A DNA stretch of 64,000 nucleotides from Zoogloea sp044344315 (GTDB lineage Bacteria > Pseudomonadota > Gammaproteobacteria > Burkholderiales > Rhodocyclaceae): positions 1 to 64,000 of the forward strand of contig NZ_JBIJDC010000012.1 of the NCBI RefSeq assembly GCF_044344315.1, read 5' to 3'. The notes under the pieces are model-generated. The model made no database searches and had not been told where the DNA came from. It was given only the letters and a program-made list of their open reading frames with translations. A program made the position numbers and the translations under genes. Positions 40,327 through 47,562 of this stretch are shown one piece after another; the stretch's first letter is position 1, and each line of letters begins with the position of its first letter.

Positions 40327-42711
40327 GTGAGCAGACTGATCATTCGCAAGGTGGCTGTGCTGGGTGCTGGTGTGATGGGGGCGCAGATTGCCGCCCACTG
40401 CGCCAACGCCGGCGTGCCGGTCATCCTCTTCGACCTTCCGGCCAAGGAAGGCCCCCCCAACGCCATCGCCAAGAAGGCCGTGGACGGCCTGAAGAAGCTC
40501 GAACCCGCACCCCTGGCCACCAAGGATCGCGCCCAGTTCATCGACGTGGCCAACTACGGCAGCGATCTGGACAAGCTGCGTGACTGTGATCTCATCATCG
40601 AGGCCATTGCCGAGAAGATGGAGTGGAAGCTGGACCTGTACGCCAAGGTCGCGCCCTTCATCCGCCCGGATGCCATCTTTGCCTCCAACACCTCCGGCCT
40701 GTCCATCAATGCCCTGTCCGAAGGCATGCCGGCCGAGGCCCGCGCCCGCTTCTGCGGCATCCACTTCTTCAACCCGCCGCGCTACATGGCGCTGGTGGAG
40801 CTGATCGCCACCCGCACGACCGATCCCACCACCCTGGATGCGCTGGAGGCCTGGCTGACCACGCGTCTGGGCAAGAGCATCGTTCGCGCCAAGGACACCC
40901 CCAACTTCGTCGCCAACCGGGTGGGGGTGTTCTCCATTCTGGCGGTGATGCACCACACCGCCCGCCTGGGCCTGGGCTTCGACGAGGTGGATGCCCTCAC
41001 CGGCCCGCTGATCGGCCGGCCCAAGAGCGCCACCTACCGCACCGCCGACGTGGTGGGGCTCGACACCCTGGCCCATGTGATCGGCACCATGCAGGCCACC
41101 CTGCCGGGCGACCCCTGGCACGCCTTCTACCAGAGCCCCGAGTGGCTCACCGCCCTGATCGCCAAGGGCGTGCTGGGTCAGAAGACCAAGGGCGGCATCT
41201 TCCGCAAGGACGGCAAGGCCATCGTCGTGCTCGATGTGGCCAAGCAGGACTACCGCCCGAGCACCGGCGAAGTGGCACCGGAAGTGCTGGCCATCCTGAA
41301 GAACCGCAATCCGGCCGAAAAGTTTGCCCAGCTGCGCGCCAGCAGCCACCCCCAGGCCCGCTTCCTGTGGGCCATCTTCCGCGACGTCTTCCACTACTGT
41401 GCTTTCCACCTGGCCGACATCGCCGACAATGCCCGCGACGTGGATTTCGCCATGCGCTGGGGCTTCGGCTGGGCCCAGGGGCCTTTCGAGACCTGGCAGG
41501 CCGCCGGCTGGCAGGCGATTGCCGCGGCCGTGGAGGCCGACATCAAGGCCGGCGAGGCCATGATTGCCGCACCGCTGCCCGCCTGGGTCTTTGACGGGCG
41601 CGAGGCCGTGCATGCGCCGGAGGGCTCCTGGAGCGCCACCGACGCCGCCCTCAAGCCCCGGTCCACGCTGCCGGTGTATGGCCGCCAGCTCTACCCGGAG
41701 CAGGTGCTCGGCGAAGCCGCCCAGGAACCGGGCACCACTCTGTGGGAAAACGACGGGGTGCGTTTGTTGAACCTGCCGGCCCGGGACGCCCGCATCGGCA
41801 TCCTGTCCTTCAAGTCCAAGATGCACGCCATCGGCGACGAGGTGCTGGACGGTGTGCTGGAAGCCGTGGCCCGGGCCGAACGTGACCTGGACGGTCTGGT
41901 GATCTGGCACGAAGCACCCTTTGCCGTCGGGGCCAATCTGGCCCAGGTGGCGGAGGCTTGCAAGGCTGGCCAGTTCGACATGCTCGAAAAGACCGTGGCC
42001 AAGTTCCAGCGGGCCTCCATGACGCTCAAGCACGCCATGGTGCCGACCGTGGCTGCGGTGCAGGGCATGGCCCTGGGCGGTGGCTGCGAGTTCGTCATGC
42101 ACGCCAGCCACCGGGTGCTGGCCCTCGAAAGCTACGTGGGCCTGGTGGAGGCGGGCGTGGGCCTGATTCCGGCCGGCGGTGGCTGCAAGGAGTTCGCCCT
42201 GCAGGCGGCCACCCTGGCCAGCCGGGCGGCGGGGGGCGATGTCTTCCCCTTCATCCAGAACATGTTCCAGACCATCGCCATGGCCAACGTCTCCAAGAGC
42301 GCCCTGCAGGCGGTGGAGTTGGGCTTTGCCAAGGCGTCCGACGATATCGTCTTCAATGCCCGCGAGCTGCTGCATGTGGCCCTGCACCGGGCCCGTGCCA
42401 TCGCGGAATCCGGCTATCAGCCGCCGCTGGTCCAGCGTGCCGTGACGGTGGCAGGGCGCAACGGCATCGCCACCTGCGAAATGATGCTGATCAACATGAA
42501 GGAGGGCGGCTTCATCTCCGCCTGGGACTACCGGGTCGCCAAGGCTGCTGCCACCGCCCTGTGCGGCGGCGAGGTAGACACCAATTCCCGGGTGTCCGAG
42601 CAATGGATCCTCGACGTGGAGCGGGCCCAGTTCCTGGACCTGCTGAAGACCGAACAGACCCAGCAGCGCATCGTGCACATGCTCGAGACCGGCAAGCCCC
42701 TGCGCAACTGA
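40327..42711 (+). CDS. fadN: Bifunctional 3-hydroxyacyl-CoA dehydrogenase/enoyl-CoA hydratase (FadN-like)
   Basis: A 794-residue enzyme with domain order reversed relative to FadB/FadJ: NAD-binding dehydrogenase first (about 5-190; VLGAGVMGAQIAAHCANAG, SNTSGLSI, GIHFFNPPRYM), HCDH C-terminal domains (about 195-420), then a crotonase domain (about 470-650; HEAPFAVGANL, GMALGGGCEFVMHAS with Glu, VEAGVGLIPAGGGCKEF with Glu). This order is typical of the Bacillus FadN and betaproteobacterial long-chain enzyme. Start is GTG at 40327 after AAGGAGG (5 nt); an ATG two bases earlier is followed at once by TGA and is not usable. 15 nt separate it from the thiolase gene. Confidence 0.92.
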   Translation: MSRLIIRKVAVLGAGVMGAQIAAHCANAGVPVILFDLPAKEGPPNAIAKKAVDGLKKLEPAPLATKDRAQFIDVANYGSDLDKLRDCDLIIEAIAEKMEWKLDLYAKVAPFIRPDAIFASNTSGLSINALSEGMPAEARARFCGIHFFNPPRYMALVELIATRTTDPTTLDALEAWLTTRLGKSIVRAKDTPNFVANRVGVFSILAVMHHTARLGLGFDEVDALTGPLIGRPKSATYRTADVVGLDTLAHVIGTMQATLPGDPWHAFYQSPEWLTALIAKGVLGQKTKGGIFRKDGKAIVVLDVAKQDYRPSTGEVAPEVLAILKNRNPAEKFAQLRASSHPQARFLWAIFRDVFHYCAFHLADIADNARDVDFAMRWGFGWAQGPFETWQAAGWQAIAAAVEADIKAGEAMIAAPLPAWVFDGREAVHAPEGSWSATDAALKPRSTLPVYGRQLYPEQVLGEAAQEPGTTLWENDGVRLLNLPARDARIGILSFKSKMHAIGDEVLDGVLEAVARAERDLDGLVIWHEAPFAVGANLAQVAEACKAGQFDMLEKTVAKFQRASMTLKHAMVPTVAAVQGMALGGGCEFVMHASHRVLALESYVGLVEAGVGLIPAGGGCKEFALQAATLASRAAGGDVFPFIQNMFQTIAMANVSKSALQAVELGFAKASDDIVFNARELLHVALHRARAIAESGYQPPLVQRAVTVAGRNGIATCEMMLINMKEGGFISAWDYRVAKAAATALCGGEVDTNSRVSEQWILDVERAQFLDLLKTEQTQQRIVHMLETGKPLRN

Positions 42712-42726
42712 ACGGAGACAGACAAG

Positions 42727-43923
42727 ATGAGCAAACAGATTCAGGAAGCCTACATCGTCGCTGCCACGCGCACGCCGGTGGCCAAGCGCAGCGGCATGTT
42801 CCGTAACGTGCGCCCCGACGACATGCTGGCCCACGTGCTGCGTGCGGTGGTGGACAAGGTGCCGGGGCTGGACGCCAACGACATCGCCGACGTGATCGTC
42901 GGTTGCGCCATGCCCGAGGCGGAGCAGGGCATGAACGTGGCGCGCATCGGCGTGTTGCTGGCTGGCCTGCCCAACACCGTGCCCGGCATCACCATCAACC
43001 GTTTCTGCTCGTCCGGCCTGCAGGCCGTGGCCGATGCGGCAGCGCGCATCCGCCTGGGCGAGGCCGACGTGATGATCGCCGCCGGTACCGAGAGCATGAC
43101 CGTGATGCCCCAGATCATGGGCAACAAGATTTCTCTCAACCCGGCGATCTTCGAGAAGGATGAGAACCTGGGCATCGCCTTCGGCATGGGTTTGACCGCC
43201 GAAAAGGTGGCGCAGCAATGGAAGGTGAGCCGCGAGGAGCAGGACGCCTTTGCGGTGCAGTCCAACCAGCGTGCCGCGGCGGCTATTGCCGCCGGTGCCT
43301 TCCGCGACGAGATCAGCCCCTACACCGTGCGCACCCACGTGCCCGGCGAAGGTGGCACGGTGCGCATCAGCGAGCGGATCTGCGATACCGACGAAGGCCC
43401 GCGGGGTGATGCCACCCTGCAAAGCCTTGGGAAGTTGAGGCCCGTATTCGCGGCGCGTGGCTCGGTGACTGCCGGCAACAGTTCCCAGATGTCCGACGGC
43501 GCCGGTGCGGTGCTGCTGATGTCCGAGGCCGCGGTGAAGCGCTATGGCGTCACGCCGATCGCCCGCTTCTGCAGTTACTCAGTGGCCGGCGTGCCGCCGG
43601 AGATCATGGGCATCGGCCCGGTGGAGGCGATTCCCCGGGCGCTCAAGGCCGCCGGCATCGGCAAGGATGCCCTGGACTGGATCGAGCTCAACGAAGCCTT
43701 TGCAGCCCAGGCCATTGCGGTGATGAAGCAGCTGGATCTCGATCCGGCGAAGATCAACCCCCAGGGCGGCGCCATCGCCCTCGGCCACCCCCTCGGGGCC
43801 ACCGGGGTGATCCGCGCGGCGACCTTGATGAGCGCCTTCCAGCGCACCCCGGCGCGCTACGGGATGATCTCCATGTGCATCGGCACCGGCATGGGGGCGG
43901 CGGGCGTCTTCGAGCGCCTCTGA
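42727..43923 (+). CDS. fadA: Acetyl-CoA C-acyltransferase (thiolase, FadA-like)
   Basis: A 398-residue thiolase. Active-site Cys in INRFCSSGLQAV, NEAFAAQ, His in LGHPLGATGVIRA and the second Cys in ISMCIGTGMGAAGVFE. The length fits FadA. Forms the partner of the FadN-like enzyme 15 nt upstream, together covering hydration, oxidation and thiolysis. Followed by a strong terminator (43944-43981). Distinct in sequence from the FadI-like thiolase at 34402, so the window carries two complete but unlike thiolase/multifunctional-enzyme pairs. Confidence 0.93.
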   Translation: MSKQIQEAYIVAATRTPVAKRSGMFRNVRPDDMLAHVLRAVVDKVPGLDANDIADVIVGCAMPEAEQGMNVARIGVLLAGLPNTVPGITINRFCSSGLQAVADAAARIRLGEADVMIAAGTESMTVMPQIMGNKISLNPAIFEKDENLGIAFGMGLTAEKVAQQWKVSREEQDAFAVQSNQRAAAAIAAGAFRDEISPYTVRTHVPGEGGTVRISERICDTDEGPRGDATLQSLGKLRPVFAARGSVTAGNSSQMSDGAGAVLLMSEAAVKRYGVTPIARFCSYSVAGVPPEIMGIGPVEAIPRALKAAGIGKDALDWIELNEAFAAQAIAVMKQLDLDPAKINPQGGAIALGHPLGATGVIRAATLMSAFQRTPARYGMISMCIGTGMGAAGVFERL

Positions 43924-43943
43924 ACGGCGGCCTGTCCGCTCCG

Positions 43944-43981
43944 GCCCATCGTGCGCCCGCCCGCGCCCGATGGGCTTTTTT
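43944..43981 (+). terminator. Rho-independent terminator after fadN-fadA
   Basis: Perfect 8-bp stem GCCCATCG (43944-43951) / CGATGGGC (43968-43975) followed by six T (43976-43981). Lies 20 bp after the fadA stop and ends the fadN-fadA transcript, separating it from the crotonase gene. Confidence 0.85.
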
Positions 43982-44063
43982 ACGTCGGGGCCTTCCCGCC
44001 GGCCGGCCTTCGGGGTGAAATGTCGAGTCTGCCTTGAGAAGTTGAACGAAAAGGAATCACCCC

Positions 44064-44861
44064 ATGACCTCCCCTGTCCTGCTCGACGTCACCGATGGCG
44101 TCGCGACCCTGACCCTCAACCGACCGGCCGCGCTGAACGCCTTGTCGGTGGACATGATGAAAGCCCTGGCAGATGCCACGGCCCGGCTAAGCCACCAGGA
44201 TGACCTGCGGGTCGTGGTGGTGGAGGGCGCTGGCGATCACTTCATGGCCGGGGGCGATCTGAAGGATTTTGCCGCCCATCTGCACCTGTCGCCCGAGAGC
44301 CGGCTGGCCACTTTCCGGGCCATGATCGAGCAGTACATCAACCAGAGCGTGGAAGCGCTGCAAGGCTTGCCGGTGCCGGTGATTGCGCGGGTGCAGGGCG
44401 CCTGCGCGGGCTTCGGGCTGTCCCTGGTGCTGGGCTGCGACATGGTGGTGGCGGCCGACAGCGCCTATTTCACGACCGCCTACGCCAGCATCGCCCTCTC
44501 CGGTGACGGCGGGGTGTCCTGGCTGTTGCCGCGTGTTCTCGGGCGGCGCAAGGCTTTTGAGCTGCTCTTGCTGGCCGATCGTTTCGATGCGGCCGAAGCG
44601 CAGCGCCTGGGGGTGGTGAATCGGGTTGTGCCGGCCGCCGAGCTCGACGCCGCCGTGGCCGATCTGGTGGCGCGCGTCATGCGCGGCCCGGGCCGCACCT
44701 ACGGCGAAATCAAGCGCCTGCTCAACGCTTCGCCCGATCAGTCGCTGGGTGCCCAGCTGCAGCTGGAGGCCGAGGCCTTTGCCCGGTGTACCTCCCGGCC
44801 CGATTTCGATGAAGGCATCAACGCCTTCCTTGGCAAGCGCAAGGCACGCTTCAACGGCTGA
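44064..44861 (+). CDS. Crotonase-fold protein, PaaG/enoyl-CoA isomerase-like
   Basis: A 265-residue crotonase with the oxyanion-hole motif HFMAGGDLKDF. Both hydratase glutamates are missing: GFGLSLVLGCD has Ser120 where hydratases have Glu (GGCELA), and the second Glu position lies in TTAYASIAL (residues 138-145). Instead Asp148 (SGDGG) matches the Asp of PaaG and related isomerases (SPDGG). So it is more likely an enoyl-CoA or epoxyphenylacetyl-CoA-type isomerase than a hydratase; an auxiliary isomerase for unsaturated fatty acids fits the context. AAGGAA precedes the ATG. Its 3' end overlaps the convergent DUF218 gene by 11 bp. No other paa genes are in the window. Confidence 0.82.
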   Translation: MTSPVLLDVTDGVATLTLNRPAALNALSVDMMKALADATARLSHQDDLRVVVVEGAGDHFMAGGDLKDFAAHLHLSPESRLATFRAMIEQYINQSVEALQGLPVPVIARVQGACAGFGLSLVLGCDMVVAADSAYFTTAYASIALSGDGGVSWLLPRVLGRRKAFELLLLADRFDAAEAQRLGVVNRVVPAAELDAAVADLVARVMRGPGRTYGEIKRLLNASPDQSLGAQLQLEAEAFARCTSRPDFDEGINAFLGKRKARFNG

Positions 44862-45600
44862 GGCGGTAGGCCAGCAGGCCCAGCCATTCGTGGCTGGCGT
44901 ACCAGCCGGCGTAGGCACTGCTCATCCCCGGCAGGGAGGGCGGGGCGCCGTCGTCGGGCTTGCGGTTCAGCAGATGGGCTGTGGGGGCGGGCACAACGCT
45001 GAAGCCCGCGGCCTCGAAGGCTTCCACCGAGCGCCGCATATGGGCCGCGTGGGTGACCAGCACGATGCGTCTGTGCCCGGTGGGCAGCATGACCGCGGCG
45101 CAGTAGTCGGCATTCTCCCGGGTATCCCGTGAACGGGACTCGACCCAGCGCACTGCCACACCAAAATCCTCCCCCAGGCTGGTCTTCATCAGCTCGCCTT
45201 CGGCCGTGCCACCGTTCGGCGCACCGCCACTGACCATCACGGGCAGGCCGGAGCGGCGGGCCAGGCGTGCGCCGTAGCGGATCCGCTCCAGGCTCAGGGC
45301 GTTCACCGTCTCTCCGTCGAATTCAGGCGCATAGCTCCGCCGGCCGCCGGCCAGGATGACGATGGCGTCGGCGCCTTGAAGGGCCTGCATGCTCACCGGA
45401 GGTGCGCTCTCGAGTCCGTCGAGCATCAGCTTGACGGTGGCGGGGGTGCTCAGCGCCAGCGCCGCCAGCAGCCCCGCGGTGGCCACGATGCGTCCTGCCC
45501 GGGGGCGGTAGATCGCCAGCAAGAGACCGAGGGCGATCAGGATGAGTGGCCCCAAGGGGGGCAGAATCAGTGCTGCGAGGAACTTTTTGAGTATGAACAT
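44851..45600 (-). CDS. DUF218 membrane protein (ElyC/YdcF/SanA family)
   Basis: 249 residues: two N-terminal transmembrane helices (about residues 3-30 and 36-55), then a DUF218 domain in the periplasm or membrane edge (GADAIVILAGGR; LPVMVSGGAPNGGTAEG; ESRSRDTRENA; IVLVTHAAHMRRSVEAFEAAG). E. coli ElyC and SanA act in envelope integrity; the enzymatic reaction is not established. The ATG at 45600 is preferred since the N terminus then begins with the membrane helix; an in-frame upstream codon at 45633 adds an Arg/Pro stretch. Convergent with the crotonase gene. Confidence 0.85.
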   Translation of the reverse strand: MFILKKFLAALILPPLGPLILIALGLLLAIYRPRAGRIVATAGLLAALALSTPATVKLMLDGLESAPPVSMQALQGADAIVILAGGRRSYAPEFDGETVNALSLERIRYGARLARRSGLPVMVSGGAPNGGTAEGELMKTSLGEDFGVAVRWVESRSRDTRENADYCAAVMLPTGHRRIVLVTHAAHMRRSVEAFEAAGFSVVPAPTAHLLNRKPDDGAPPSLPGMSSAYAGWYASHEWLGLLAYRLSR

Positions 45601-45759
45601 GATGAAAAGGCGCGGCCCGGCGGGGCGCCGCATTGTCGGTGGAGTGGCGCACGGCTATTATCGCAGCGTCAATTGAATGCCAGCCACCGGGGGAACGATC
45701 ATCGTCAGCATTGGGTTTGAATCACGCCGCAGCGGCAGGCCTGCCGGGGAGCTTGCTCA

Positions 45760-46290
45760 GTGATCGAAATGGGTGTGCATGAGGGGGTATGGGCGCTGGT
45801 GACGGTGCTCCTTCTCTACTTGGCGGTGATCCTTTTCCGGTTGGCCATTCCGCGGAAGCCTGCGAATGCGGGTGAGCCACAGGGTGCGCCGAAGACCTTG
45901 CTGGTGGACGCACCTGCAGTCCCCGTTCCTGAGCCCGAAGTTCAGCCCCTGCCGCCGCCCAGCCCGGAGGAGGAGGCCGTGTCGCGGGAACTGCTCAACG
46001 AACTCGAGATCCAGCAACTGCGCCGTGATGTGGCCCAGCTGCGTACCGAGAGTGACTTCCTGCGTCGTGAGCTGGCCGCGACCCGCCGTGATGTGGACGA
46101 ATTGCGTGATGCCCAGCAGGCGTCCCGGGAGCGCGTGCAGTACACCCGCCCGGTTTCGCCGCAGCATTCCGAGGCAATGTTGCTGGCTGGCAGGGGAATC
46201 GAGGCGGCACGGATTGCCGAGCATTGCGGTATTTCCGTGGCAGAGGCGGAGCTGGTCTGCGCCCTGGCACGGGCGGAGGGGGGAGGATGA
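45760..46290 (+). CDS. DUF2802 protein, membrane-anchored coiled coil
   Basis: 176 residues. One N-terminal transmembrane helix (about 8-30, VWALVTVLLLYLAVILFRLA), a Pro-rich linker (about 38-75), a coiled coil (about 78-128) and a short C-terminal DUF2802 helix-turn-helix-like motif (LLAGRGIEAARIAEHCGISVAEAELVCAL split around residue 150). GTG at 45760 has GGGGA 8-9 nt upstream; ATG 45769 is an alternative. DUF2802 proteins often sit next to flagellar or chemotaxis genes, but none are seen here. The stop overlaps the SPOR gene start (ATGA), so the two work together or share a transcript. Molecular function unknown. Confidence 0.8.
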   Translation: MIEMGVHEGVWALVTVLLLYLAVILFRLAIPRKPANAGEPQGAPKTLLVDAPAVPVPEPEVQPLPPPSPEEEAVSRELLNELEIQQLRRDVAQLRTESDFLRRELAATRRDVDELRDAQQASRERVQYTRPVSPQHSEAMLLAGRGIEAARIAEHCGISVAEAELVCALARAEGGG

Positions 46291-47240
46291 GCGAGCAGAT
46301 CAGGACACCAGAGCAGGAGCCGGCCGGAGACGATGACGCCCGACGCCAGTTGTGGATTCGGGCGGGAGTGGCAGGCGGCCTGATTTCGCTGCTGCTGGGT
46401 GGGCTGGCGCTGTTTGACCACCTGTCCCGGCCAGCGCAGCCCGAAGAGGTGGCCTTGCCCACCAAACCCATTGCCCCTGCCCAGATCACCCCGGACGCCG
46501 GGCGCGATGCGCCACCCGACGTGGTGCGAGCGGGCGGCGAGGGAGCGGTGCCAGACGATGTGCCACCCGCCTTGGCCCCTGAAGGCTCGGCGCCGCCCAG
46601 TCTGCCCGATACCGAAGCAGGACGGCCTGATGACAAGTCCGATCGGCTCGCGGAAGGTACGCGGCCCGAGGGGACGGTTGCTCCTGGTGCGCGGCCGCCT
46701 GCACGGCCTGCCAATGCGGCGGCGACGGCGATTCATGGGGACGCCCCCAGGGCGCCAGCCCGTGAATTGATGCCCGTGAAGCCGGCGGCAACCGTGCCGC
46801 CGACACCGGCTGCGCCGGTGGCCGCCGTGCCTGCAAGCGCTCCGCGCCCGTCCGGCCCGGCTGCGGTGGTGGCTCCTGTCGTGTCTTCGCCCGGCCGTCC
46901 CGCGCTTGCCGCACCCGTCGCGCCGTCGGTGCCCCAGGTAGCCGCAGTGGCTGCGCCGGCAGTGATGCAGAAACCCGCCCAGCCGTCCCAGTCTCAGCCG
47001 TCCCCGCAGCCTGTGACTGCAGAGGCCGGGCGGGGTTATGTCCTGCAGTTCGGCTTCTTCTCCAACGTTGCCTCGGCTGAAGAGATGAAGGCGCGTCTGG
47101 CCCAGGCCGGCGTTCCATCCCAGATCGAAACCCGTCTGATCGTCGGACCCTTTGCCGATCGCAAGGATGCCCTCGCGGCCCAGGCCCGCCTGCGCGAGAA
47201 GGGGGTCGATGTGGGGGTGCTGCTGCCGCTGGGGCGTTGA
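46287..47240 (+). CDS. SPOR-domain membrane protein
   Basis: 317 residues: short cytoplasmic N terminus, one transmembrane helix (about 27-46, AGVAGGLISLLLGGLALF), a long Pro/Ala/Val-rich periplasmic linker (about 50-250) and a C-terminal SPOR domain (about 250-315: GYVLQFGFFSNVASAEEM; PSQIETRLIVGPFADRKDA). SPOR domains bind denuded septal peptidoglycan, so it is expected at the division site. ATG 46287 is chosen for GGGGGAGG just upstream and the 4-nt overlap with the DUF2802 stop. The linker is unusually long and low in complexity. Ends 24 bp from the convergent small gene. Confidence 0.88.
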   Translation: MSEQIRTPEQEPAGDDDARRQLWIRAGVAGGLISLLLGGLALFDHLSRPAQPEEVALPTKPIAPAQITPDAGRDAPPDVVRAGGEGAVPDDVPPALAPEGSAPPSLPDTEAGRPDDKSDRLAEGTRPEGTVAPGARPPARPANAAATAIHGDAPRAPARELMPVKPAATVPPTPAAPVAAVPASAPRPSGPAAVVAPVVSSPGRPALAAPVAPSVPQVAAVAAPAVMQKPAQPSQSQPSPQPVTAEAGRGYVLQFGFFSNVASAEEMKARLAQAGVPSQIETRLIVGPFADRKDALAAQARLREKGVDVGVLLPLGR

Positions 47241-47264
47241 GCGCCTGAGCCCGATTGCCGGTCG

Positions 47265-47486
47265 TCAGGCCGTGACGATGGCGAGAGCGTGGCCGGTGCG
47301 ACAGCGCAAGGCCAGCACCGGTTGCGGTCCGCGCGGTTCGGCCGCCCAGATGGCGGCCTGGTCGCCCAGATTGCGGGCAATTTCATAGCCGCGCTGCTTG
47401 AGCCAGGCCGGGTCGAGATGTTCGGCGACCAGACGCGGTGTTTCCGGGTGTTGGGGGTGGGCCAGGATGAGGCGGAAGATTCCCAT
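47265..47486 (-). CDS. Small protein of unknown function (73 aa)
   Basis: Begins MGIFRLILAHPQHPETPRLV and contains HLDPAWLKQRGYEIARNLGDQ. ATG at 47486 with GGAG 7 nt upstream; the frame extends further upstream but that part lies across the gap to the signalling gene and looks non-coding. No transmembrane helix and no recognised motif. It follows the REC-GGDEF-EAL gene after 76 bp on the same strand, so it may share its transcript. Codon use and composition resemble neighbouring genes, which supports it being real. Confidence 0.6.
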   Translation of the reverse strand: MGIFRLILAHPQHPETPRLVAEHLDPAWLKQRGYEIARNLGDQAAIWAAEPRGPQPVLALRCRTGHALAIVTA

Positions 47487-47562
47487 GACGATCTCCAGAT
47501 GGATTCGACTGGGTTCCCAATCTAGCGGTGAAATGTGACGGTTGTTGATGGCGCCTGACCGA

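Noticed and set aside
44064..44861. Phenylacetate degradation cluster
   Set aside because: One PaaG-like crotonase alone; no paaABCDE, paaK or paaZ genes in the window.
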